From Sarcophilus harrisii (lineage: Eukaryota > Chordata > Mammalia > Dasyuromorphia > Dasyuridae), in assembly GCF_902635505.1 (NCBI RefSeq), contig NC_045427.1, positions 56,880,539 to 56,944,538 of the forward strand: a stretch of 64,000 nt of DNA, in the 5' to 3' direction. Both the position numbers and the translations under genes were made by a program. The notes below the pieces were generated by a model. It did no database searches, was not told the origin of the DNA, and worked only from the letters and a program-made list of their open reading frames with translations. Shown here one piece after another: positions 46,440 to 57,639 of this stretch (positions are counted from its first letter, which is position 1; every line of letters starts with the position of its first letter).

Positions 46440-47290
46440 GAAGCAGAGCATTTAAGAGTTGGGAAGGGACCTTTGAGGCAGCTAGTTGAACCCCTTTAGA
46501 AAAATGGATTTCCCATACAATACGGCTCCCAAGTATATTTCACCTCATGGGGCATCCATTCCTCTTTGGGGCAGTTCCACTGATAGAAGGTCTTCCTCAC
46601 ATCCTGAGATTTCTCCTGACTTCTGGGCCAGAATAAGCCTAATCTGGCTTCTACATGTGACGAGTCCTTAAAATACTTGAAAATAACTACTGTTTCTCCC
46701 AAGATTTCTTTTCTCCAAATGAAGCATCTCTAGTTCTTTCATCTTGTTTGGCAGGATCTTGAGGCCTTTTGCCAATACCAGGTTTGCCCACTTTTGGAAG
46801 GTCTCCAGCTTGCCAGTACTTGTTCTAAAATAGTTTCCTACAGCATTACTCCAGATGTCATCTGACAAGAATAGAGTTCAAGAGAATTATTAGCCACCAG
46901 GGTCCTGCATGGACTGTTTCTCTTAAACTAGTCAAACATCATTGGGGGGTGGGGGGGGAGTTGTGTTTGCCTTTCCCCCACCCAACCTACCATATCATAT
47001 CCTTGATTTATATTGAGCTTCCAGTCTACTAAAGCCTGTAAATCTTCTTCAGATGAATTTTTAGTGTGTTCTTCCCTTTTCCCCTTCCCCCAGTCTTTTC
47101 TGCTTACAAACTTGATTTTTTAGATCCTTGTGTAAGACTTCATATTTTTCCCTATCTTATCTAAGAAGATTCAGCCCAATCTTCTAGACGGTTGAAATTT
47201 CATTTGGATGCTAATTGTATTGTCCCATATGTTAACTAGCTGTCCTATCCAACTTTATGTCATCTGCAGATCTAATGAACATATAACATG
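46440..47290 (-). mobile_element. CR1/L3 3' region, antisense, long copy
   Basis: About 850 bp in reverse order: 3' end ('aagagttgggaagggacctt'), 'gcagttccactgatagaagg', 'ctccaaatgaagcatctcta', 'attgagcttccagtctacta', 'agattcagcccaatcttcta' and 'ttatgtcatctgcagatcta'. It begins about 200 bp after exon 3. No open frame. Confidence 0.85.
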
Positions 47291-47499
47291 TATGTCTTTT
47301 GTGTGTATGAACTTTTGAGCAATCCATGACAGCTGCTCATGGATTGTTGTTTGATTGTGGCATATGCATAGGAAGTACAGTAGTCTTGAAGAGAGAGTCA
47401 AATTTTTTAAAATTATAAGCTTAAATATTGTTTAAGAAAATTTCCTTATGTAGCACAGAGTATAAAAAAGAGGATTGAATATGAAACCATGAGTCTCCA

Positions 47500-47862
47500 G
47501 GTCAAACCATTTGCTTTTTTTTTTTTTTTTTAATATATAAGTTCCATGTGCTACTTTCAAAACTGTCTTGCTTGTCTGTGCTTCTCCCCGAACTTTGTTG
47601 TGTTCTCTTTTGTGTACTTTTATCTCCACCCACCGTGCTTTTTGAAAAATTCTAGTGGCCCTCTTTTTTTGGACATCACTATTGCTAATCCCCACCCTGC
47701 CTTGAATTATCCCTTCTCTCAGTTGAAAATGAAAGAGAAGAAAGGGGAGAGAGACAGACAGAGAGAATGAAGAGAGGAAAGAAAAACCCTTGCAATAAAT
47801 AATTGTAACCTAGCAAAATGAATCCACAATTGGACATTTTCAGAAAAATAAATAATAATAAA
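47500..47862 (-). mobile_element. L1 3' UTR, antisense, diverged
   Basis: After a T-run, C/T-rich sequence and then 'aacccttgcaataaataatt' and 'gaatccacaattggacattt', the reverse of a marsupial L1 3' UTR family. Low conservation. Confidence 0.45.
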
Positions 47863-47863
47863 G

Positions 47864-47935
47864 AAGAAAGGAAGGAAGGAGGGAGGGAGGGAAAGAGGGA
47901 AGAAGGGAGGAAGGAAGGAAGGAAAGAAAGAAAGC
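47864..47935 (+). repeat. (GGAA/GGGA)n simple repeat
   Basis: Purine-only GGAA/GGGA/GAAA units on the + strand, intron 3. Confidence 0.9.
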
Positions 47936-48644
47936 TTAAAGGTATATTAGAAGAAGGGGAAGTCCCCTTCTTCCCTTGGGCCCTCACTACCTATCTTCCC
48001 AGGCCCTCAAGCAGGGCTTAGAAAAAAGTCACAGAAACCAGTGGTGACACTGAGTCAGCCCCAGTCAGTGGACACCGAGGCGAGAGTGTGTGCATTGGGG
48101 AGAAGGGGGAGTTATGGCCTCTTATGCAAGCATGTCCTTGGCATTGTATGCTTTTGGGTCAATACCAGAGGCGATTAGATCATGTTATGGCCCCAACACT
48201 TGCCAGTTTTCTTATTTATAAATCAGTTCTAGAAAATAAAAGTGCAAGGAAGAAGCCCTAAATCAGCCCAAACGTGTTACCGAATCTTTGCCTCACCACT
48301 TCCAAGCAGTTTGGAAATCCAAGAGAGAATCATGGAGAGGATGCCTGGAGAAGGCTCTTGATTTCCCTAAAGTGAATCCTGGAGCAGGGGGAGGGGCTGA
48401 CTCCTGATACTCTTGGTGGGGGGGAGAGGAAAAGGGGGGCCCTCTGTCCTCTCCTACCCTGAGCTGGATCCTTGCCTGAGCTCCAGCTGCATTGTCAAGT
48501 CCCTTCCCTGGGCTTCTCTGAGCCTGTCCTTGCTCCTTCCATCTCTCCTCTCCCCCAGGCCTCCCTCACAAGGAGCCTGGCCCCAAGGAGAAATGCTGTA
48601 GCCTGCCAAATTCTTCCCTACCCTGCCTGTCTCTCCATTTTCAG
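47936..48644. other. intron 3 end, unique
   Basis: GC content rises towards exon 4; no repeats recognised. Confidence 0.4.
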
Positions 48645-48724
48645 CTGCATTCTTCCAAGACTGCATCTCTGAGCAGGACCTCGACGAGATGAACATCGAG
48701 ATCATCCGCAACACTCTGTACAAG
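48645..48724 (+). CDS. ATP6V0D1: ATP6V0D1 exon 4, residues 161-187
   Basis: The 80-bp exon begins after TTTCAG, completes Ala161 and reads [20 protein letters not shown] then RNTLYK, ending on a codon boundary. Its donor is AAG|GTACCC, which keeps GT and +3A but lacks the usual +4A/+5G, so it looks weak on an 11.1 kb intron. Skipping this exon would shift the frame. Confidence 0.97.
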
Positions 48725-50171
48725 GTACCCTCCCCCCTAGAACTCATCTGTGGGACCGGTGAAAGGGTGAGCGGGGAGCCTCCCTGCGGCGTGGGCTTCT
48801 TGGCCTCCACAGGGGTCTGGCCAGCTGCTGGCGGATCGGAATGTGTGTGTGTGGGGGGGTGATTTATGCAGCACATTGGAGCTTGGGCTGAGCCAGGTGC
48901 TGCTCCCAGGGGCTCAGTGCAGCGTGAAGACCTGGCTGGGAACAGGTTCTCCATCCCTGGGGCACCCTCGGTGGGGCCCAGATAAGATCAGCTCGAGCAC
49001 TGCCATGTGCTCTGGCCTGTTGGAGCTGGCTTGGGACCGCTCCCACCCTCCTTATACACGCCCCCTCTCCAGGGAGTGGGCACCCAGGCCCGGGCAGGGA
49101 AGGTCACAGAGCTTGGTCCCTTTTCCCTGAACTTCACCAGGGACAAGACAAGGACAAGTGCTGTAGAACTGGGAGGAGGGCTTCCCACCTGCTCTCTGCC
49201 CTAGCTTCTCTAGGCGGGTCCCTCCCCTCTTTTGGAAGTCGTCTTTCCCTTAAAGCCAAGGCAGGGCCCTGGGCAAACGTGACCTCTCAGACCCTCTGAG
49301 GGCAAGGCTTGTGTGTCAGCCTCAGTGGGGAGCGCTACACACACGCATCAGCTCCCCCGCCACGGGGTCCTTTCATATGGTCTCAGCTGGGCCGAGGAAG
49401 GATCTCGGGCTTTTTGGTGCTGGGACCAAGTCCTCACAGACAGGAAGGGGAGAGAGGGATTCTGAAGGGGCTGCTGCTGCTGGGCTCGGTTCCCCATCAG
49501 TCTCGGAGGCATCCAGCAGGGGCCTGGCCTTTGCAGCCTACCCCAGCCCACCGAATAGCAGAGACAACATCTTGGAATGGAAAGAGGCCCACTCTTGAAA
49601 TCAGAAGACCTGGGTTCAAATCCCAGCTCTGATGTTTGGCAAGCCCCTTAACAGCCTGGTTCTTCTTCCTGGCCTCCAAGGCCCCTGTCAGCTCTGACCG
49701 CCTCTGCTGCTGTCTGGGATTCTGAGTGCCCAGGGAGGGCAGGATGGGGGCGAAGAGCGGAGTTTGTGCCTGTCCGGAGACACCCCTCCTCTCTGGGAAA
49801 CCGCTGGCTCCCCCTTCTCTCGCTGGCTTTGTGGCGGAGGTTTGGGCTGGTTTGGGGTGAGCAAGCAAAGGTAAATGGAGAGGCTGCTGGCTCTCTCAAG
49901 CTCAAGATGTAGCCCTCGAGCCCCAACAGGCCAGCCTCTGAAACGGCGCCAGCCAAGAAGCGCTCCAAGAAGGGAGCCCCCCAGGAGACTGGCCTGCCCC
50001 CACTGACAGATCCCACAGGGGAGGCCATTCTCCTGGTCCTGGCAGTCTGAGGAGGGAGGGTGAGGTGGGGTGGGGTCCTAGGGCCCACAGGAGTAGATGT
50101 GGGTCCCTAACTGAGACTGAAGGACTCAAAAGAAGCCACAGGGGACAGAGGAAAACTCACAGGGGCTAAGC
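48725..50171. other. intron 4 start, GC-rich unique sequence
   Basis: CpG-containing and single-copy-looking, except a SINE at 49560-49730 ('atggaaagaggcccactctt', 'gacctgggttcaaatcccag'). No extra exon with convincing coding content was found. Confidence 0.45.
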
Positions 50172-50480
50172 CCAAGGGGCTCAGTGTGCATCCAGATAAT
50201 TGGAGAAATTATTCAATAACCACAACTCTGCTGACACACTGAATAGAAGTGCAGACTGGGGCTCCAGAAAACGGAGTGTGACATGGCACTAGCCTTGTGA
50301 CTATGAGCCCGGGGCACTGTACCTCAGGGGGACAGAGGAGTTCCTGATCCCACCCGTGGAAAGGATCCCCAGAGGGAATGAGGAACCCCAAAGCACTTTC
50401 CTGGTGACCTCCCTGGGAGGCAGTAAAGTCAGCCATGTCACACAAAGACCAAGGCAGGATTATATGCCGGGTCCTGATTC
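50172..50480 (+). repeat. direct segmental duplication, copy 1 (with 55147-55428)
   Basis: From 'ccaaggggctcagtgtgcat' to 'atgccgggtcctgattc', about 309 bp recurs in the same orientation 5.0 kb downstream. The two match closely by eye outside indels. This copy has ~37 extra bp around 50285-50325. Not a transposon that I recognise. Confidence 0.85.
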
Positions 50481-52960
50481 CAAGCTTGACCCTCGCTCTC
50501 CCACCAGCTGACTTCTTGGGGCCTTCACCTCCTCTGGAACCCAACAGGAAGAGACTGGACTAAGTAGTCCATCTTCCCACTCCTTCTGTTCACCTACGGA
50601 GTGGCGAGAATTTAGACCCCAAACATTTGGCTTCAGCATGTGCCTGAAATGGCTCTGATCTTTGAGGGCACTGGAGCCAGAAGCTGGGTCGTGGCCATCC
50701 AAGCCAGGAACCCCCATCTCCCCCAAAACAGGGGGGCTGAGACAGAATAATAGTGGCCAGCTGTTGGGAGGGGGGAATGACCCCTGCTGACTCAACAGGC
50801 CGACCTCAAGCACCAGGGGAGCCATCTGCTGATTTTATTAACATGAGCATCTCTTCCTCCCCGTTCTCCACTGCCAGCTGGACGCGTCTCCCCTTCTGCA
50901 GACCCCGCCCCACCCTCAGTGCTTGGTTCCAGTTGCTGAGGCTGCCTTCTTTCCCTTCTTGCCTTCCTCACCCACTCTTGTCCCCAGGCCCCAGCTCTCA
51001 GGGCAGCAGGACCCCAGCCCGGCAAATCATAGGCCTCCCTCATTCACATAGTGAACTTGGTGCCCAGGCACCTGTGGGGCTAGGTGGACAAGTCTTTCCC
51101 GGCCCTTCTTGCAAGAGAGGGGCCTGCAGGCTTACGGGGATGGGTGACTAGTCAGTTTCCAGAAACTTCTTTCTAGTGGGCACCTTTCCCTCCCCTTCCC
51201 CGATTCTGCTCGTTGAGCTCAGAGGCCTGAGAGGCCGTCCAGCACAGGGCCTGCCTTCTGCAGACCCAGAGAGAAAAATCATGTTCAAATCTAAGTTAGT
51301 GGTTGAGCTGGGATTTGAACTCGGTTCTCCCGACTCCCAGGCTGCTTTCGAGGCTGGTGCCCCTCCTCCTGCCTCCCTTCCCGCCCAGGCTTCAGGCCTG
51401 GCCTGAGTTAGCTCCACAAAGACCTGGATCCATGTCCCCGGGAGAGGTGCGTGCCTCCTGGCTCCCCCCATCCCAGCCCCCAGCCCTGGCGGGCCCAGCC
51501 ACTACATTTCTGCCCCTGGAGGAGGCTGGAGCTAGGAACACACTCTCTGCCTTCACCCCGGCACACACTCCACAGCCTTGTCTGGCTCAAGCTGGAGCCA
51601 TCAGCTTGTTCTACTCTGAGGGGGTGGGGAGGAGAAAGCACTAACCCAAGCCCTCTCTGGCCACGGGATCGACTGTAAACATACAGACCCTGCAGGGCCA
51701 ATGCCAGGGAGGCTGGCCTGCTTGGCCCCATGCCTGTCCCTGTGGCCATAGATGGGAGATTAGCTGAGCCCTCCTGCCCCAGAATGAATGGCAATGGTGG
51801 GCAGCTGATGGATTGGAGCAGCCAGCTGGGCCCGTCAGAATTCCACGGAATTCAGGAGGGAGGGAGGCCTCGGTCCTTCTGTGACTCTTCTTCCCATCAG
51901 AGCAGGCGCCCCAGAGATAAGGCAGAAGGTTTCTGTTGCTTCTCCTGAGGTCTTCCTTCCTCACGTTCTGGGGTTAGGGTCATTGTGTAAGGAAGTCCAA
52001 AGGTCTGCTCGACTCCTGAGTGGCTTCTTGGGCAAGCACTTGACTCAGACAAAGCAAAGTAGGGGTCGCCGGCCAGGATGGCAGTTTCATCTGAACAGAT
52101 CAAGCAACAAGAAACTCCAGTCCTGAACTAAGTCAACAGTGAGACTGAGAGACTGGGGGCTCTGGAAACGCTCCCCAGGTGTAAGCAGGTAGGAAAAGTC
52201 TCCCCAGCCAGCTAGCATGTGCTCATTTTGCAAGGGGCACTCCCCTGTCTAGTGAGACTGGCCACATCTGTTCTAGAGAGGAGGGAAGACTGGAGAATCT
52301 GTGTTTGATCCGGGGGGCCAGGAAGACCGATGGCCTCGGTGATCTGCAAGAAGGGTGATTCCTGCTGGGGAGCTGTGAGAGGCCCGGTCTTTTGATAAGC
52401 CAGAGATCCCACCATGGCAAAGCTGCCAGGCTCTGAGTGGGTAGTAACCAGTTCTTCTGAATGCAAAAGGTTCGTGTGAGGACACGAACACTTAGGCAGT
52501 GTCTAGCTGCTTCTGACATCTGTATCACTTGACTTGAATGGCTTTGGAAGAGTCATTTCCTTTCCCAGCTAGTTTCTTTTTCTTCCAGATGAAACAGCTG
52601 ATCCTTCCCATCTCTAAATCCCAGGAGTCTTGGATTCTTTGTTCTCTCCCTGCCCTCCCCATTTCCCACCCGCCTCGCCCTCTAGTTTCTCTGTTGGCAG
52701 AATCAGTTTTGTGGTCAAAGTGGCCCGATGGGGCTCCGTGAGACCACTCCCAGCCAGGAGAAGGTCTTTGCCGCTCGTTCCGATAACCTCAGGATCCAGC
52801 TCTTCCAAGAGTCTCCTTGCGTAATGACACGTCCTCCATAATACCATCACTCATGCCCTTCTGGTAACCAGCCTCTGGTGTTCCCTGGATGTTCCTAGGA
52901 AGCAGGCAGAATGCGTGTAATGCCACAAAGGTCACCGGGCTGGAGAGAAATTTGGATTTG
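50481..52960. other. intron 4, GC-rich, few repeats
   Basis: Antisense SINE piece at 51275-51365 ('ggatttgaactcggttctcc') and sense SINE scrap at 52530-52640. Otherwise unique, with long chance frames on both strands due to high GC. Confidence 0.4.
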
Positions 52961-53175
52961 AGACCCCCACCCTGTTCCTCACCACAACTTCCAGGGGCAA
53001 CCATCCTAGAGCAGCCAGACCTCTCATTAACTCTTGGAGGTCTTCAGGTAGACCCTGGGGGGGGGGGAGGGGGGAGAAGGGGGGAACTGCTTCCTTGTCT
53101 AGCATGTAGTAGAAAGGATTCCTCTTCAGATACCATCTGGACTAGACCCCAAATCCCTTCCAACTCACAGGTTCC
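52960..53175 (+). mobile_element. CR1/L3 3' end
   Basis: 'taactcttggaggtcttcag', a G-run (53059-53095), 'gattcctcttcagatacca', 'ctggactagaccccaaatcc' and 'cttccaactcacaggttcca' follow the CR1/L3 3' end order. The G-run replaces part of the consensus. Confidence 0.7.
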
Positions 53176-53688
53176 AGAATTTCTGGCTCAGATCCATGTT
53201 GTACATGCCGTTGTCTTCCCTGGGAAGAAGTAACCACTGGCTTTGATCATCTGCTAATAGTTCTAGAGCACTGGGGAATGTGCCATCAGGTGCACCTTTG
53301 GTGGGGGACTGTAAACCTGGCCACTGATGATCAGAGCATGTGAACTTGTACAGACAAAGCATCAGAGCCTAGGCTCATGTATAGGACACAGACTCAGTCG
53401 GAATGAGATCTCTGCTGCTTTTCCCCAGCACCAAGGGTTCCTGAGGGACTTTGAAGTTGGACGGCCTAGATTCCTTGCAGAAGTTCAGAGTTTTATGAAA
53501 TAAATAGGAATTAATGTGGAATAGTGATTCTACCAAAGCCTTCTAAAAAGATTTGGAGTTCACTGTCCCCTGAGCTCAAGAACCAGTGGCAAGGCGAACT
53601 GCCAGCCCCAAGAAAGGCTATGGTGACCATGCTGGATTGGTGCCTTCCTTCCTCTCCACGCCTCTTTGCCACTCATCACTCCTCCTTT

Positions 53689-54038
53689 CAGCCCCTCCCC
53701 TGCTGAGTCTCCTGAGCAGAAGCTGGGCACTTCTGGTGTATGGTTAGCAATCCAATTTGTCCACTGAGAAGTAGTTTGTTCCTGCTGTGTCCCCAAATAT
53801 CCAGAAGCCTGCGTGCTTCTGACGTTCACACCGGCACTGACGATCCTTCAGCAGAGATGGAGCTGACAATCTGGCCTGTGATGTATAAGATGGGGATGAG
53901 CAGGGGACAGTTTTCTACTCTAGCAAGTTAAGGAAAAGAAATGGCTTTTTGGCTGGGAACAGTGGCAGAGGATTAGGAGAGGCCATGGAACCAGAAGTGC
54001 CCAGCTTCTGCTCAGGAGACTCGGCAGGGGAGGGGCTG
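53689..54038. repeat. inverted repeat with 49-bp arms
   Basis: Arms 53689-53737 and 53990-54038 are reverse complements with one mismatch and a 252-bp spacer. The right arm belongs to the duplicated unit at 53918-54082; the left arm is a separate, inverted partial copy of it. Confidence 0.9.
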
Positions 54039-54082
54039 GTCTTCACCGAGGCTGCTCCGGGAAATGGGCCAGCAAAATAGCA
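53918..54082 (+). repeat. direct segmental duplication, copy 1 (with 55734-55909)
   Basis: Runs from 'ctctagcaagttaaggaaaa' to 'gccagcaaaatagca'. The downstream copy has about 12 extra bp in the middle and otherwise matches at roughly 88-90% by eye. Not a recognised transposon. Confidence 0.85.
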
Positions 54083-54084
54083 AT

Positions 54085-54410
54085 GAATTTTTATGTAAAG
54101 GACCTGGGTTTGAATCATGGTGCAGGACTGTCTTGTGATTGTGGACAAGTTATTTCACTTTTCTAGGCCTCTGTTTGCTCATCTTCTAAGATAGGGAGAA
54201 TTCAGAGTCGGGGTGTGTTTAATCATTGCCCTAGACTAGGGGCAATCTGTGTGAAGGGAAGAAACTACAGCCTTGACTCCCATCCCAGCTGTGACATTTA
54301 CTAGGGATGTGACCAGAAGCAAATGACTTAACCCTTGAGAGTTTCTTCACTTTTGGAAATAGTATTTAGTGTGGCCAAAGTCCCTTCCAGCCTTCAATTC
54401 TTTAAACAGA
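54085..54410 (+). mobile_element. two SINE fragments
   Basis: 54085-54230 ('gacctgggtttgaatcatgg', 'gttatttcacttttctaggc') and 54255-54410 ('cttgactcccatcccagctg', 'caaatgacttaaccc'). Confidence 0.55.
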
Positions 54411-55146
54411 TGAGACTAGGGGGTGAGCTTTTCCTGACTCTGATTCCATAAACCCAGGTGTTCCTGGACGTTAGAATGACAGGTTTTCAGGAACTTAGAA
54501 TTATCTCACTCCCAGTGTAGTCAGATTGTGGGCAAATGGAACAGGGCAGCGATCCCAGGTCACCTTTTCTTTAAGGTGCCTCCCCAGGCCAGAGGTTCGA
54601 CTGCTGCAGTGTGCCCCTCCCACCTTGAGCTGAGCCTCATTTGGGAGTCCGTTCAAGCCCCTGAAGAAGAAATGAATCCCTTCCCTCATTGTGTGTGTCT
54701 CTAGATCCTATCCTGCCACAAAAGTCCTGCTCTTTCTTCATAGTATGAAGATGATAATCAGATCTTGGAGGCTGGCAGTGGAACACAAATTCTGGTAGGT
54801 TTTGTCATGCCCCCAAAATTTTGAGTCGTCTCAGTAACAGATTTTGCTGTCCCAGGATGAAACTAGTAAGGAGAAGCTCGGAACTGGTAGACTACCATTA
54901 AGGAAAGAATTATTTTGCTATAACAATCTGTGAAACAAAAAAAGAACTGAAAATAGCCCTTAATCCTCTGTGGTCCCTTTTTGTAGTAATAATCAAGAAA
55001 AAGGCCCAAGAATTGAAGTTTTCAGGCACTTATAAACATTAATAACCATTGGGACTCTAATCATGTGAGAACCTTGTCCCCTGACCAAATCATAGTATTA
55101 GTGGGGAAATTGAATCCTGTTCATGTTGAATAAATGAATACAGAGT
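54411..55146. other. intron 4, nothing recognised
   Basis: No repeat or gene named. Confidence 0.35.
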
Positions 55147-55428
55147 CCAAGGGGCTAAGTGTGGATCCAGAATGTGAACTTGGACAAATTGTTCGATAAC
55201 CACAACTCTGCTGACACACTGAATAGAAGTGCAGACTGGGGCTCCTGAAAACGGGGTGTGGCACTATATCTCAGAGGGACAGAGGAGTTCCTGATCCCAC
55301 CCATGGAAAAGACCCCCAGAGGGAATGAGGAACCCCAAAGCACTTTCCTGGTGACCTCCCTGGGAGGCAGTAAAGTCAGCCATGTCACACAAAGATCGAG
55401 GCAGGATTATATGCCGGGATCCTGAATC
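55147..55428 (+). repeat. direct segmental duplication, copy 2 (with 50172-50480)
   Basis: Second copy of the 0.3 kb segment, from 'ccaaggggctaagtgtggat' to 'gccgggatcctgaatc'. It lacks the ~37-bp block of copy 1 but has about 10 bp more near its start. Confidence 0.85.
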
Positions 55429-55573
55429 TATAGGGAAGTTGAAGATAAATAGGAGAGGAGAACAACAGAGGGAGGAGACTGTGCTTTATCATGAATCCCG
55501 AGACTATATCATGGAGCACTTGGAATCAGGCTTTGTAGGGCTCTTGATGTGAGAACACAGCAGAGAGAGGGCC

Positions 55574-55663
55574 ATGAAGGTTACTACAGCTTATAAGCCA
55601 TCATCTTTTGCAGAGAAGGAAGAAATCGAGAAATTCTATGAAGAATTTCTTGATTCTATGTAA
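55574..55663 (+). mobile_element. possible RTE-type LINE endonuclease scrap
   Basis: A short frame reads AYKPSSFAEKEEIEKFYEEF, resembling the YAPT-(x)-EEExxxFY segment of RTE/CR1 endonucleases. Only about 30 codons, no start or context. Tentative. Confidence 0.3.
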
Positions 55664-55733
55664 AAAATAAAAGTCTTGATAAGCTATTCCAAATTAAATC
55701 ACTATATACTTTGATTTTTAGTAACATTCTACA

Positions 55734-55909
55734 CTCTGGCAAGTCAAGGAAAAGAAATGACCTTTTTGGCTAGGAATAGTGGCAGAGGATTAGGAGAGGC
55801 CATGTCACTGTCTGGGAGCCAGAAGTGCCCAGTTCTGCTCAGGAGACTCAGCAGGGAAGGGGCCAGTCTTCACCAAGGCTGCTCGGGGAAACAGGCCAGC
55901 ATAATAGCA
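55734..55909 (+). repeat. direct segmental duplication, copy 2 (with 53918-54082)
   Basis: Second copy, 176 bp, from 'ctctggcaagtcaaggaaaa' to 'gccagcataatagca'. Confidence 0.85.
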
Positions 55910-56129
55910 CTCAGATGTTGCAGTACGCTGCTTAGGGATCCCGCAAGAGGTCAAGAATAAGAACTGCCTGTCTGTATGTCATCACTGTCTGCTTTCAGAA
56001 GAGTGTTTGGAGGCACTGGCCATTCATTGGGAGAGCTCAGTAATTTAAGTCAAAGTGGACACTGACTACATGTGAAGAGAGAGATAGGAAGCAACTGGTT
56101 GTCAGAATGAATGTCATTTCCCAGTCATT

Positions 56130-56745
56130 GCCCCAGCCTTGATATAGTAGAACAAAAATCAATACCAATACCAAAATCAATAAGAAAAAAGAAAAAGAAG
56201 AAAGGCCCTATATACGCCTCAATATTGTTAACAGCACTTTTTGTGGTAGCAAAGAACTGGACGTTGTTTTCTATTTAGTCCTCTGCTAGGGGTTGGCTAA
56301 ACAAATATAAGGAATATCATGGAGTCTTACTTGCTCTAAGAAATAAGAAATATTTTAAGAGGATACAAGGAAAGACTATATGAACTGATGCAAAATGAAA
56401 AAATGATGCAAAATGAAGAGTGAAGAAAACATAACAGTGATTACAGCAATGTAAACAGATAAAACAGCCAACACAAAACAAAAATGAATATTGCAAAATT
56501 CTAAAAGAAAAGCTTGGCCATACTTCTTCCTCATACTCTCTGGTTGGGGGGAAGGATAGTCCACAGATGTGCAACATTGCATATATTGTCATGTTTTTCA
56601 ATGCATTGATCAGTTTTATGATTTTTTTTCTTTTAAAAAACTACTGTTATAGGGGATGACTCTTTGAGAGAGAAGTAGAGCAGGAATATAGGGGGAAATT
56701 TACCCAATGCAAAAACAAAATATATCAATAAAAACATTTTTTATC
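56130..56745 (+). mobile_element. L1 3' end in sense
   Basis: 'cagcactttttgtggtagca', 'aagaactgg', 'tatgaactgatgcaaaatga', 'gtgcaacattgcatatattg', 'ctgttataggggatgactct' and the tail 'aatatatcaataaaaacatt'. Same family as the antisense copy at 27030. 5'-truncated. Confidence 0.8.
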
Positions 56746-56825
56746 AATTCCAAAATGGAAGAATAAAAGTAATATATGGTATACAGCTGAGGCAACTCTA
56801 AACTGTTTTAATAATATGCATAAAA

Positions 56826-56980
56826 GGGGCAGCTAGATGGTTCAGTGGATAGAAAATTGACCTTGAAATCAGAAGGACCTGAATTCAAATCCAGCCTCAG
56901 ACACTAAATAGTTCCTAGCTGTGTGACCCTGGGCAAGTCACTTAACCCCAATTGCCTCAGGGGGAAAACATATATATAAT
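56826..56980 (+). mobile_element. marsupial tRNA-SINE (WSINE/MAR1), near consensus
   Basis: 'ggggcagctagatggttcag', 'tggatagaaaattgacc', 'gaattcaaatccagcctcag', 'gtgtgaccctgggcaagtca', 'cttaaccccaattgcctcag'. A 9-bp duplication TATGCATAA flanks it (56815-56823, 56984-56992). Among the best-preserved SINEs here. Confidence 0.92.
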
Positions 56981-57404
56981 ATGTATGCATAATACTAAGA
57001 AATTTAGGAAAAGATCTCCTGTGTAGTAGACTATAGTAGAGGATTTATAGAAAAAACAGACAAAAGTTCTAACAGCTGAAAAGTAATGATTTGGTTGCAA
57101 TCTTCACCTTTAAAGAGAATACTCACAGTGATGAACTCACAGAATGACAAGGAAGTGAATAGGAGAACCAGTCTTCCTGAGAATGTAGAAAGGCTTGCCC
57201 CCAGAGAAAATGGACTAGGTCAGAAATGAGTAGACAGGCCTAAGAAAGGGCACCCACTTTGGACTGGAGGAGTAACCTAGACTGGCATAATTAGGAAAAG
57301 GCGCCTGGGTGGTTGCTTTTCAGGCCGAACAGGAAGCAGCCCTGCATCAGGATTAGGCCCGGATCTGAGATACTATCAATATTGGGAATAATCAGCAAGC
57401 AGTT

Positions 57405-57620
57405 TTTATTATTATTATTATTACAGCTTTTTATTGACAACATATGCATGGGTAATTTTTCAACATTGACTCTTGCAAAACCTTCTGTTCTAAATTTTCC
57501 CGTCCTTCCCTCCACCCCCTCCCCTACATGGCAGGTAGTCCCATACATGTTAAATATGTTAAAGTGTATGTTAAATACAATATATATATATATATATATA
57601 TACATATTTATACAGTTATC
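57405..57620 (-). mobile_element. 5'-truncated L1 insertion with target duplication
   Basis: Antisense L1 tail ('agctttttattgacaacata', 'cccctacatggcaggtagtc') with (ATT)n at the poly(A) side and an (AT)n run at 57580-57602. The target duplication is TCAGCAAGCA (57392-57401 and 57621-57630). It stops 5' after about 215 bp. Confidence 0.9.
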
Positions 57621-57639
57621 TCAGCAAGCATTTATTAAG

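Noticed and set aside
48454-52530. Many long frames on both strands in intron 4
   Set aside because: High GC makes stops rare. None shows a domain, and they overlap each other in several frames.
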